From the NCBI GenBank assembly GCA_041398565.1, contig JAWKUN010000002.1:1-64000 (forward strand): a stretch of 64,000 nucleotides of DNA, in the 5' to 3' direction. Positions 24,054 to 31,883 of the stretch are shown here, one piece after another (positions within the stretch are counted from its first letter, which is position 1; each line of letters starts with the position of its first letter). The notes under the pieces were generated by a model that worked only from the letters and a program-made list of their open reading frames with translations, had not been told where the DNA came from and did no database searches. Position numbers and translations under genes: made by a program. Source of the DNA: DATGPD01 sp041398565. GTDB lineage: Bacteria > Planctomycetota > UBA1135 > UBA2386.

Positions 24054-26902
24054 TCACGCTCGCGAGCATGCTTCTCGTCCTGTTGGCGTCGCCGCAGGGC
24101 CAGGATCCGGGCCGGCTCCGCGTGGTGGGGCCGCAGCCGGCGATCGTCGTCTTCCCGCAGACGAGCCAGGTCGCGTTGCAGATCCAGGTGGCGGACGAGG
24201 CCGAGATGCGTCGGATCGCGCCGCCGGTCCTGCCCAAGGTCGATGGCCTGCGCCTCGATGTCGGCGCGCCGCGCACCTCGGCGCAGTCGTTCTTCGACGG
24301 CCGCAGGATGACGCAATCGTTCACCGTGACCTGGGTGGTGGAGGTCGTGCCGGCGCGGGTCGGCGACTTCACCATTCCGGCCTTCGACGTCCCGGTCGGC
24401 AACGGCCGCGAGCGCACGCCGGCGCTGACCTTGCGGGTGGTCAAGGACATCGAGGGCGACAAGTTCGGCTACCTCGAGATGCGGGTGGAGCCGAAGCGCG
24501 TCTACGTGCACGAACCGTTCCGCGTCGACTTCAGCCTCGGCATCGACGAGAGCGTCGAGGTGACCGAGAACCAGGACCCGCAGTCGGGGACCCGCTACTA
24601 CGGCATCGAGCTGGCGGCCCCGTGGCTCGACCGGCTCGACGGCACGGTGTCGACGCAGGCCCCCGACCCCGACAAGCAACGGCGGATGAACCTCGTGCAC
24701 AGCGATGGGCAGAGCAAACGGCTCCTGCCCACGGAGTTCCGCGACCGTGCCAGGCGTGACGGCCATCCGTTCCAGACCTTCGGATTCACGCGCGCCTACC
24801 TGCCGTCGCGGCCCGGCTCCATCCACATCCCGTCGACGGCGATGGGCTTCGATGCGTTCACCGGCGAGACGCGCATCGTCCGCGACCTGTTCGGCAGTCA
24901 TCGCGAGCGCGTGCTCAAGACCTTCTACGTGTACGCACCGGCGGTCGACGTGGAGGTGCTGCCGTTGCCCGAGCGCGGCAAACCGTCACCGTTCTTCGGC
25001 GCCGTCGGTCGTTTCACCATCGACGCGCGCACCGACCGCAACCACGTGCGGGTGGGCAACAGCGTCAAGCTGATCGTGTCGATCCGCGGCACCGGCAACA
25101 CCGAGTTCCTGCAGGTGCCGGAACTCGACGCGGACCCGGCCGGCTTCCACCTCCTCGGCAGCAAGGAGCGCCGCGAGGCGGATCTGGTGGAAGCGACCTA
25201 CGACCTGACGCCGCTGCGTCCCGACGTCGCGGCGACGCCGGTGGTGCGCTGGAACTTCTTCGACACCACGCCCGGGGTCGAGCGCTACGTCGAGGTGTCG
25301 GCACCCGCGCTACCTCTTCAGGTGGAGGCCTTGCCGGAGAGCGAGACTTTGGCGCCGCTGCCCGGCGAGAACGCCAAGGTGGTGGTCCCCGGCGTCGACG
25401 ACATCTTCGACATGCAGCCGCTCGACAGCGGCACGCCAGCCGTCGTGCAGCCGGCGCCGGGGCGTGGGGTGCTGGTCGTCCTGTTCGGCCTACCGTGGCT
25501 CCTGGCAGCGCTGGCCCTCGTGCTCGCGCGTGCCCGCGCACGCGTGCGCGCCGACGTGGTCGGTCAGCGCGACCGGGGCGCCCGCAAGGCCTACCAGCGG
25601 GGGCTCGAAGCCGGCAAGGCTCCGTTCGACGCCCTGGTCGCCTACCTCGCTGACCGGCTGGGGGTCGCCGACGCCGCGATCATCGGCCCCGACCTCGAGG
25701 CGCGTCTGCTCCAGCGGCGTGTCGAGGCGGACCTGGCGAGGGCCGTGGTGCGCGCGGTCGAGGCCGGTGTCGCCGCGCGCTACGGCGGCAGCGGCGGCCT
25801 CGACCGTCAAGCTGCGGACGCCCTGGTCGAGCGCCTGGAGCGGACTCGCCTGCAGACCTCCGTCGCCGTGGTCCCGCTCGTGGTCGCGGCTCTCTTTCTG
25901 TCCAGCCCCGCGCCTGCTCAGGGTTCCGAGCCCGAAGGGCTCGCGGTCGCGGCGGCGACCGCCAGCAAAGCCGAGCAAGGGAGCCGGCGCAGCCGGTTTG
26001 CTTGCGAGCCCGAAGGGCTCGCGGTCGCGGCGGCGACCGCCAGCAAAGCCGAGCAAGGGAGCCGGCGCAGCCGGTTTGCTTGCGAGCCCGAAGGGCTCGC
26101 GGTCGCGTCGGCGACCGCCAGCAAAGCCGAGCAAGGGAGCCGGCGCAGCCGGTTTGCTTGCGAGCCCGAAGGGCTCGCGGTCGCGGCGGCGACCGCCAGC
26201 AAAGCCGAGCAAGGGAGCCCGCCTCCTCGGCAGGCGAACGCGCAGCAACTTGCGGCGCGTGGCGAGGCCGCGTACCGCGCCGGCGACTACGCGGCCGCGG
26301 CCCGTGCCTTTGCCGCCGCCGGCGACAACGCCGACCCCGACCGCCGCGTGCTCTACAACCTCGGCAACGCGCTGTATCGCCAGGGTGACTACGCGCGGGC
26401 CCTGGTCGCCTACGAGCGCGCCCGTCTGGGTCTGCCGCGCGACCGTCGCCTGGCTGCCAACATCGCCCTGACACGGAGCAAGCTCGACCTCGGCAGCAGC
26501 GAAGGCGAGCCGTTCGCAGCGGCCTTGGCGGGGTTGCGCGACCTGATGACCGCGCGCGAGCGCGTGCTGCTGTGTCTGGCCCTGCACGTCCTCGCAGCGG
26601 CGTGTCTCGTCCTCGGTTGGCGCCGGCTGCCTGTGCGCGTGGTGGGCTTCGTGGTCTTGCTGCCGGCGATGCTCCTCGGGCTCGAACTCGTCCTCCTGGC
26701 GCCGAGCCGGCCGGCACCGGCGATCGTCGTCGCCGAACGCGGGGCCGTCACCGCCGAGCCCCGCCCCGACTTGGCGGCCGTGTTCAAGCTGCGCCGCGGC
26801 GCCAGCGTCGGCGTCCTCGCGGAGGGGCCGGAGTGGGTGAAGGTGCAGGTGGGCGATCGCGAAGGCTACCTGCCCGCCGACTCGGTGCAGATCGTTCGCT
26901 GA
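24050..26902 (+). CDS. BatD-BatE fusion with R1 array at the junction
   Basis: 950 residues starting at a GTG overlapping the previous stop. Residues 1-460 match BatD (signal peptide, repeated beta domains, for example RVEPKRVYVHEPFRVDFSLG), then a membrane helix about 473-495 and a cytoplasmic helical part to about 600. A second hydrophobic stretch, about 604-624 (VVPLVVAALFLSSPAPAQ), looks like a signal peptide placed internally. Residues 627-724 come from the R1 array, three full 26-residue units and a part. TPRs follow (about 730-800, YRAGDYAAAARAF and LGNALYRQGDYARALVAYE), two membrane helices (about 840-885) and an SH3-like end (EWVKVQVGDREGYLPADSV). TPR plus SH3 is the usual BatE layout, so this looks like two genes joined in frame. 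Confidence 0.85.
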   Translation: MITLASMLLVLLASPQGQDPGRLRVVGPQPAIVVFPQTSQVALQIQVADEAEMRRIAPPVLPKVDGLRLDVGAPRTSAQSFFDGRRMTQSFTVTWVVEVVPARVGDFTIPAFDVPVGNGRERTPALTLRVVKDIEGDKFGYLEMRVEPKRVYVHEPFRVDFSLGIDESVEVTENQDPQSGTRYYGIELAAPWLDRLDGTVSTQAPDPDKQRRMNLVHSDGQSKRLLPTEFRDRARRDGHPFQTFGFTRAYLPSRPGSIHIPSTAMGFDAFTGETRIVRDLFGSHRERVLKTFYVYAPAVDVEVLPLPERGKPSPFFGAVGRFTIDARTDRNHVRVGNSVKLIVSIRGTGNTEFLQVPELDADPAGFHLLGSKERREADLVEATYDLTPLRPDVAATPVVRWNFFDTTPGVERYVEVSAPALPLQVEALPESETLAPLPGENAKVVVPGVDDIFDMQPLDSGTPAVVQPAPGRGVLVVLFGLPWLLAALALVLARARARVRADVVGQRDRGARKAYQRGLEAGKAPFDALVAYLADRLGVADAAIIGPDLEARLLQRRVEADLARAVVRAVEAGVAARYGGSGGLDRQAADALVERLERTRLQTSVAVVPLVVAALFLSSPAPAQGSEPEGLAVAAATASKAEQGSRRSRFACEPEGLAVAAATASKAEQGSRRSRFACEPEGLAVASATASKAEQGSRRSRFACEPEGLAVAAATASKAEQGSPPPRQANAQQLAARGEAAYRAGDYAAAARAFAAAGDNADPDRRVLYNLGNALYRQGDYARALVAYERARLGLPRDRRLAANIALTRSKLDLGSSEGEPFAAALAGLRDLMTARERVLLCLALHVLAAACLVLGWRRLPVRVVGFVVLLPAMLLGLELVLLAPSRPAPAIVVAERGAVTAEPRPDLAAVFKLRRGASVGVLAEGPEWVKVQVGDREGYLPADSVQIVR
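25928..26220 (+). repeat. R1 repeat array inside the BatD-BatE gene
   Basis: Units start at 25928, 26006, 26084 and 26162, exactly 78 bp apart; the fourth stops after about 59 bases. Each contains GAGCCCGAAGGGCTC, GCGGTCGC...GCGACCGC and CCGGC-GCA-GCCGG hairpins. Because 78 is divisible by three the array is translated in frame as a 26-residue repeat starting EPEGLAVAAATASKAEQGS. The third unit carries a G-to-T change in the loop of hairpin 2. Confidence 0.9.
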
Positions 26903-27112
26903 CGCTGGCGACAGCGTCGCCCGCGAGCACCGAGCATGACGGTGGCCAGCAATGGCCGCGTCGCATGCGAAGGCGTCACCGCGCCGACCGCACGCTTTCT
27001 TCCTGCGAGTGCGGCGCTAACGTCGGGTCCATCGACGCAGCCAAAGCCGCGCTGCGTCGGCGACCGCGGGCCGCTCCACGGTCGACCACGACAACCGCAG
27101 ACAGGAAAACCC

Positions 27113-27316
27113 ATGACCGTCGCTCGCGTCACCGAGATCATTTCGTCGTCAGAGAAGAGCTTCAAGGATGCCATCGAGACTGGTGTCCAGCGCGCCTGCA
27201 AGACCCTCGAGAACGTCAAGGGTGCGTGGGTGCAGGACCAGAAGGTCGTGGTCCAGAACGAGAAGATCGTCGAGTACCGCGTGACCCTGAAGGTCACCTT
27301 CATCCTCAAGGACTGA
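27113..27316 (+). CDS. Dodecin-family flavin-binding protein
   Basis: 67 residues, normal for dodecins, dodecameric flavin-storage proteins of the cytosol that buffer riboflavin or FMN. Visible features are an N-terminal strand, the helix SFKDAIETGVQRACKTLENV, tryptophan 39 (the flavin-stacking position) and the strands ENKIVEYRVTLKV-like at the end (seen here as NEKIVEYRVTLKVTFIL). The glutamine usual after EY in archaeal dodecin is arginine here. AGGA lies 7 bases before the ATG, and the longer in-frame upstream extension is rejected. An R1 copy begins 17 bases after the stop. Confidence 0.9.
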   Translation: MTVARVTEIISSSEKSFKDAIETGVQRACKTLENVKGAWVQDQKVVVQNEKIVEYRVTLKVTFILKD

Positions 27317-27332
27317 GGCACCCGCCCGAAGC

Positions 27333-27419
27333 GAGCCCGAAAGGTTCGCAGTCGCGGAAGCGACCGCCAGCGACACCGAGCAGCGACACTCAGCAAGGAA
27401 GCCGGCAAGGCCGGCTCCT
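27333..27419 (+). repeat. R1 repeat between convergent genes
   Basis: Diverged copy. Hairpin 1 is GAGCCCGAAAGGTTC (G-T wobble), hairpin 2 is GCAGTCGC...GCGACCGC (one mismatch), and hairpin 3 at 27396-27419 (AAGGAAGCCGGC, AAG, GCCGGCTCCTT) is the strongest. It fills the gap between the dodecin stop and the end of the convergent GNAT gene, a good place for a bidirectional terminator. Confidence 0.75.
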
Positions 27420-28577
27420 TCACGAGGACCGCGCGTGATCGCTGGCCGCGTCTCCGGCGCCCGCTGTCGTCGGCTCGCGCCGGAGATCGTCTTCGTACAC
27501 CCGGTAGCGCCGGAAGACGCGGGCGCCGATGCCGAACAAGGGGCGCAGCATCGCCTCGTTGTCCTCGAGCACCCAGCCGCACTCGGCGGACTGGAACCCG
27601 CGCGCGATGCCGGACGCGACCACGCCATGGATCAGCGCGGCATCGATGCCGCGGCCACGGTGCTCGGGCCGCACGCCCAACGTCAGCACCCGCAGGCGCC
27701 GCACGCGGCGCAGCGCGCGGAGCATCGCCAGGAAACCGAACGGCAGCAGGCGTCCGCGACAGGCGGCGATCGCCGGGCTGATGTCGGGCAGGCCGATGAT
27801 GAAGCCCACCGGTTCGCCGCCGCACTCGGCAAAGCGGATCAGTTCGGGTCGGCAGATGGCCTTGAAGGCGTTGGCCTCCCGCTCGAACTCGGCTCGCCCC
27901 ATGGGCACGAAGCCCCAGTTGTGCTCCCAGATCGAGTTGTAGAGCTGCCAGATGCGCGCGATCTCGCCGGCGAAGTTCGCCATGCGCAGGGGGCGCAGCG
28001 TGACGCGCGCCCGGGCGGCGACCTTGTCGCCCAGGCGCCGAAGGCGGTCGTGGTCGAGGGTCGTCGTGTCGACGTCGAGCGCCAGCACGTCCTTGGCCTT
28101 GTGCAATCCGGCGTCCGTGAGCCACGTCCCGTACGCGACCGGGTTGTAGGGCATCATCATGGCAGGCATGCCAGGATCGCCGTCGACGAAGAGGCCGGTC
28201 TTGTAGTTGGTGGACAGATCGATCGGTCCGCGCATGACGCCGGCGCCTTCCTGGGCCAGCCAGGTGCGGGCGTGCTCGATCAGGGCGCGCGTCGCGTCCG
28301 GACCGTTGGCTTCGAAGTGGCCGAAGAAGCCGACCCGGTCGCCCCAGAACTCGTCGTGCACGAAGTTGCGCACCGTGCTGACGCGGCCGACGCAGCGGCG
28401 CCCGTCGAAGGCCAGCCACAGCCCCACCTTGGCGCGGGCGAAGAAGGCGTTCTTGGTCGGCGACAGCTGCGCCTGGTCGATCAGGGTGAGCGGCGGGACG
28501 TAGGCCGGATCGCCACGGTAGAAGGCGCGCTGGGCGTCGAGGAAGGCGCGAGGCGATCGTGCAGGTTCGATGCGCAA
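27420..28577 (-). CDS. GNAT-superfamily acetyltransferase-like protein
   Basis: 385 residues from a TTG at 28577; a stop codon lies 10 codons upstream and no ATG or GTG lies between. The start RIEPARSPRAFLDAQ...YRGDPAYVPPL agrees with a family of large GNAT proteins that begin with a D-P-x-[YW]-V-P-P-L motif. The C-terminal half has the acetyl-CoA loop pattern VLTLGVRPEHRGRGIDAALI (around 300) and then ECGWVLEDNEAMLRPLFGIGARVFRRYRVYE. The last 15 residues are polar. The substrate is unknown. The gene converges with dodecin across an R1 repeat. Confidence 0.75.
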   Translation of the reverse strand: MRIEPARSPRAFLDAQRAFYRGDPAYVPPLTLIDQAQLSPTKNAFFARAKVGLWLAFDGRRCVGRVSTVRNFVHDEFWGDRVGFFGHFEANGPDATRALIEHARTWLAQEGAGVMRGPIDLSTNYKTGLFVDGDPGMPAMMMPYNPVAYGTWLTDAGLHKAKDVLALDVDTTTLDHDRLRRLGDKVAARARVTLRPLRMANFAGEIARIWQLYNSIWEHNWGFVPMGRAEFEREANAFKAICRPELIRFAECGGEPVGFIIGLPDISPAIAACRGRLLPFGFLAMLRALRRVRRLRVLTLGVRPEHRGRGIDAALIHGVVASGIARGFQSAECGWVLEDNEAMLRPLFGIGARVFRRYRVYEDDLRREPTTAGAGDAASDHARSS

Positions 28578-28627
28578 AGGCGACGAGTCCGCGGCGAGGA
28601 CCTGCTAATCTTGACGGCGTCTTGGGT

Positions 28628-29581
28628 GTGAATCGACGCATTTCGTGGGTGCTGCCCGGCTCGCTGGGAGTGCTGGTCGCTTGCGCCGGCGGGTCCGAGG
28701 TCCGCATCGCGCCGGCCGAAGTGGGCGACTCGACCGCGCCTCTCACGCCCGATCAGGCCAAGGTCCTCGCCGCGGCGGAGAAGCTGTACCGCGCCGAGGA
28801 CGCCGAGTTCGTCGCGCGCCGCGACGAGCTCGCGCGCGACCCGGTACTGGCGCGCTGGTTGACCCGCTTGTTCGCGCGCGACGCGGTCGTGGCCTTCGAC
28901 CGGCGGCAAGCCAGCGATGCCGACTTCTTGCGCCAGGCGGCCGGACAAGACCCGCTGTGGGACCGTGCGCTCGACCAGCTCCGCGCCATGGGCGGAGCGG
29001 CGGCGCCGTGCTTGATCGAGGACTTCCTGCGTCATCCGCGGCACGACCGCCGCCGGCTCGGCGTCACCCTGTTGGGCGTTGCTGGCGAGGGAGCGCTGCC
29101 GGCGATGAAGGACGTCCTCGCCAGTCCCGACCCGGCGATGCGTCGCCTGGCGGTCATGGCCGTGGGCGAGATGTCGGCGACGCCTGCCACCACCGCTGAG
29201 CTGCTGCGCGCGGCCGGCGACCGGGAGTTCACGCTGCGCGCCGCTGCGTACGAGGGCCTGGCCAATGCCGGACCGCCGGCGGCCCCGCACCTGCGGCGGG
29301 CCCTGACCGACGAGGCCGACGGATACGTGCGGCGGGTCATCGCGCGCGCCCTGGCGGGCGACCCCAGCAAGGTGACCGCCACCGCGCTCGTGCAATACAT
29401 GCGACGTTGCCTCGACGAAGGCGACCGAGCGGGCTTCGATGTGGCTCACGAGGCGCTGTCGCGTTTGGCGGGAACGAACCCGCGGCGGCCGCGCGGCCAC
29501 GAGGCGTGGGCGCGTTGGGCGGCCGAGCAGCCCGAGCGGTGGGAGATCGGTCATGGAGCAGTGGAAGATCGTTCGCGATAG
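28628..29581 (+). CDS. Lipoprotein with HEAT-like repeats
   Basis: 317 residues from GTG 28628. The signal ends with LVAC, cysteine about 20. Residues 115-260 hold about four HEAT-like helix pairs (for example RRLGVTLLGVAGEGALPAMK, RRLAVMAVGEMSATPATTAEL, RAAAYEGLANAGPPAAPHL, RRVIARALAG). HEAT stacks generally bind proteins. The 3' end overlaps the next gene by 29 bases in another frame, suggesting they are co-transcribed. Function unknown. Confidence 0.75.
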   Translation: MNRRISWVLPGSLGVLVACAGGSEVRIAPAEVGDSTAPLTPDQAKVLAAAEKLYRAEDAEFVARRDELARDPVLARWLTRLFARDAVVAFDRRQASDADFLRQAAGQDPLWDRALDQLRAMGGAAAPCLIEDFLRHPRHDRRRLGVTLLGVAGEGALPAMKDVLASPDPAMRRLAVMAVGEMSATPATTAELLRAAGDREFTLRAAAYEGLANAGPPAAPHLRRALTDEADGYVRRVIARALAGDPSKVTATALVQYMRRCLDEGDRAGFDVAHEALSRLAGTNPRRPRGHEAWARWAAEQPERWEIGHGAVEDRSR

Positions 29582-30086
29582 GTCGCAGGCCGGCGTCGCA
29601 TGTTGCGACCGACCCAAGCCGCCGGAAGTGTTCGCGGTGCTGGAGCTACCGTCCTGCGTCCGGCACGACCTGTGTCCGATGTGCTTCGACGAGCTGCGGC
29701 GCCGCGTCGAGGGGGCGGGCGACAAGGCGCCGGTCTTCTGGCGCGCCAAGCGGCGGCAGGGCGACCGGCAGCCACTCCTCGACCTCGCCATGCTGCGTCA
29801 CCTGTTCGACCGCCTCGGGGAGGAGGTGGGCGAGAAGCCGGCGGCGTTGCGCTACTTCGTGGCGCTGTTGTTGCTTCGCAAGCGAGTGTTGAAGATGGCG
29901 GACGCCAAGACGGCGGCGGAGGAGGCGGCGGACCTCGTCGTCTTCGACCCCAAGGCGCCGACGCAGCCGCCGGTGGCGCTCGTGGCTCCGGCGCTCGACC
30001 AGCACAGCCTGGAGGTGCTGAAGGAGGAGCTCCAGGCCGCAGCCGCCACTCTCGGGGACGGTGCCGAGGGCGCCGCCGAAGACTGA
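29553..30086 (+). CDS. Small cysteine-containing protein of unknown function
   Basis: 177 residues from an ATG inside the end of the lipoprotein gene (29-base overlap). Four or five cysteines cluster early: CC at 17-18, C36 and CPMC (41-44), which could bind zinc. A helical middle (LLDLAMLRHLFDRLGEE, then YFVALLLLRKRVLKM) follows, and an acidic tail ends in GDGAEGAAED. I do not recognise the family. Similar short proteins next to envelope genes occur in Planctomycetota, an impression only. Convergent with the propeller gene at 30139. Confidence 0.65.
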   Translation: MEQWKIVRDRSQAGVACCDRPKPPEVFAVLELPSCVRHDLCPMCFDELRRRVEGAGDKAPVFWRAKRRQGDRQPLLDLAMLRHLFDRLGEEVGEKPAALRYFVALLLLRKRVLKMADAKTAAEEAADLVVFDPKAPTQPPVALVAPALDQHSLEVLKEELQAAAATLGDGAEGAAED

Positions 30087-30138
30087 CGGCGTTGTCGGGG
30101 CGGGCGGTGGCTGGTCGAGCAGGTCGCGACGGGTCGCG

Positions 30139-31305
30139 TCAGTCGACCCACTCGGCGACGAAGATGCTCGTCTCGCCGTACTCCGTCCCGTAGCGGTTGC
30201 TCGCGAACGCCAGGTGCTTGCCATCGGGCGAGAACATGGGGAATCCGTCGAACGAGTCGTTGGTGGTGACCCGCTCGAGTCCCGAGCCGTCCTCGTTTAT
30301 CAACCACAGGTCGAACTGGTCGACTGCCGAACGCGCCTTCGTCTCGCCTTGCACCAGGTTGCTGCAGAAGATGATGCGGCGGTTGTCGGGATGCCAGTAC
30401 GGCGCGAAGTTGGCGGCGCCGTTGTCGGTGACGCGCCGGAAATCGCTGCCGTCGCGGTTCATGACCACGATGTCCACCTGGGTCGGCAAGACCAGGTTCT
30501 GTGCCAGGAAGCTGAGGTACTCGGCGCGGTCCTTCTCGTCCTTGAAGAAGCCCGAGCGGGCGACGATCTTGCTGCCGTCGTGGGAGAAGAACGCGCCGCC
30601 GTCGTAGCCCTCGCGGTTGGTCACGCGCTGTACGTCGCTGCCGTCGGGCTCCATCGTGTAGAGATCGAGATCACCGTCGCGCAGCGAAGTGAAGATGATG
30701 CGACCGGTGACAGGGCACACCGTGCCTTCGGCGTCGTAGCCGTCGGTGGTGGTGAGCTGGCGCAGGTCGCTGCCATCGGCCTTGGCCCGGAAGATGTCGA
30801 ACCCCGGGAAGACGGGCCAGACATAGCGTCCTCGCACCAGACGCCCGGCGATCGGACAGTTGGGATCCCGCAGGTGCGTGCTGCTGTAGATGATCTCCTG
30901 ATCGCCGCGCAGGAAGTAGCTGCAGGTGCACTTGCCCTTGCCGGTCGACACGAGCTGTTCCTGGCCGGTTTCCAGGTCGATCATGTAGATCTGATCGCAC
31001 TCGAACGGCTTGCGATCGCTCTGGTAGATCAGCTTGCGACCGTCGAACGACCAATAGGCTTCGGCGTTGTTGGCGCCGAAGGTCAGCTTGCGCACGTTGC
31101 GCAGGTGGCGCTCCTCGCCGGCGATCGGCTCGACCGGCCGCCCGGCGCGAACGACCAGGGGCCGCGACGGCACCACCGGTTGGCCGGCGAGGTCGCCGCC
31201 CGTGGGTGGGGCGCCGCCGCCGCAGCCGGCCGCGCCCACCAGGGCGAGAACCACCCAGCGGCCAGGGCAACCCCGCCGGGACGCGTGCGACGGGCTTTTG
31301 CTCAC
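30139..31305 (-). CDS. TolB-like PD40 beta-propeller lipoprotein
   Basis: 388 residues from GTG 31305. The signal ends in GAAGC (cysteine about 28) followed by a Gly-rich linker. At least five PD40/WD40-like blades repeat AYWSFDGRKLIYQSDR, GTVCPVTGRIIFTSLRDGDLDLY, FFSHDGSKIVARS, YWHPDNRRIIFCSN and MFSPDGKHLAFASNR; blades are followed by a [DE].DGS.[LF].R[VL]T stretch. Such propellers bind proteins or peptidoglycan-associated partners. The GTG overlaps the stop of the XRE gene by 4 bases, so it is expressed under the regulator's own promoter. Confidence 0.83.
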   Translation of the reverse strand: MSKSPSHASRRGCPGRWVVLALVGAAGCGGGAPPTGGDLAGQPVVPSRPLVVRAGRPVEPIAGEERHLRNVRKLTFGANNAEAYWSFDGRKLIYQSDRKPFECDQIYMIDLETGQEQLVSTGKGKCTCSYFLRGDQEIIYSSTHLRDPNCPIAGRLVRGRYVWPVFPGFDIFRAKADGSDLRQLTTTDGYDAEGTVCPVTGRIIFTSLRDGDLDLYTMEPDGSDVQRVTNREGYDGGAFFSHDGSKIVARSGFFKDEKDRAEYLSFLAQNLVLPTQVDIVVMNRDGSDFRRVTDNGAANFAPYWHPDNRRIIFCSNLVQGETKARSAVDQFDLWLINEDGSGLERVTTNDSFDGFPMFSPDGKHLAFASNRYGTEYGETSIFVAEWVD

Positions 31306-31763
31306 GTCGTGACCTCGATCGGGGCGGAGACATGCCCGACACGACCACTGTTGGCCTGGGCCGCGCCGAGGAACGTGCGCTCGTGTTCGTCCAGCTCGGG
31401 AAAGCGCTGGACGAAGTCCGCCTGGCGCTCGCGCGCGAAGGTCAGCAGGTTCTGGCAGAACTTGGCGGGGTCGGTGAGGGCCTGACTCTCGTCGCCAAGC
31501 AGCCCGCTGCGGTTCGAGCCGACCTCGTCGTCGGCGCCGGGCGACAGGCGCGCGTCGTCCAGCCAGTAGTCTGCGCGCAGGCCGAAGTAGGCGACGAGGC
31601 GGCGGAGGTGGGGCAGCGTGACCGCCGATCGCCCCTTGCAGATGTCGGTGGCGGTCTGTGGGGAGACCGCGAGGGCACGCGCCAGGTCGCGCTTGAGCAG
31701 GCCGCGCTGGGCGAGCGCGTGCTCGATTTTCTCGTGCAGGGGATGGACCATGCTCCGAAACAT
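31302..31763 (-). CDS. XRE-family helix-turn-helix regulator
   Basis: 153 residues from ATG 31763 (or 149 from ATG 31751). Residues 9-70 form an XRE/Cro helix-turn-helix, with recognition region LARALAVSPQTATDICKG and then HLRRLVAYFGLRADYWLDD, similar to HigA/ImmA-linked repressors. The C-terminal 75 residues are unrecognised. No toxin-like gene is adjacent; instead the TolB-like propeller gene overlaps by 4 bases. A 20-bp palindrome in the divergent intergenic region (31828-31847) is a candidate binding site. Confidence 0.8.
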   Translation of the reverse strand: MFRSMVHPLHEKIEHALAQRGLLKRDLARALAVSPQTATDICKGRSAVTLPHLRRLVAYFGLRADYWLDDARLSPGADDEVGSNRSGLLGDESQALTDPAKFCQNLLTFARERQADFVQRFPELDEHERTFLGAAQANSGRVGHVSAPIEVTT

Positions 31764-31827
31764 AGCTGCCACGCCCGACGCAAGCCAAGCGTGTCTCTGC
31801 GTAGACGCTGTCCGAGGGCGGGTGCCG

Positions 31828-31847
31828 CTGCCGCCAGCTTGCGGCAG
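31828..31847. promoter_or_regulatory. Candidate operator between divergent genes
   Basis: CTGCCGCCAGCTTGCGGCAG is a perfect 7-bp inverted repeat with a 6-base centre. It lies 65 bases before the XRE start and 37 bases before the divergent lipoprotein start, so binding could control both. A second weaker repeat (AGCG...GTCT / AGAC-GCT) is near 31789-31809. Inference only. Confidence 0.45.
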
Positions 31848-31883
31848 TGCCACGGAGAACAGTTTTCGAGTTGACCTGCCGCG

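Larger units (their letters stand above)
16535..26902 (+). other. Bat-type envelope locus
   Basis: Six genes (DUF58, DUF4381-like, BatA, BatB, BatC, BatD-BatE) form two blocks of tightly overlapping genes, 16535-19421 and 21727-26902. The gap holds a dienelactone hydrolase gene and an opposite-strand lipoprotein gene. The order is the canonical one; only MoxR is displaced (2852-3841). Confidence 0.8.

Noticed and set aside
25928..26220. CRISPR-like array
   Set aside because: Units are contiguous direct repeats without unique spacers, and they continue an ORF; they match R1 copies elsewhere.
31302..31763. Type II toxin-antitoxin module
   Set aside because: The HTH resembles HigA-type antitoxins, but the overlapping neighbour is an exported propeller and no RelE-like protein is present.
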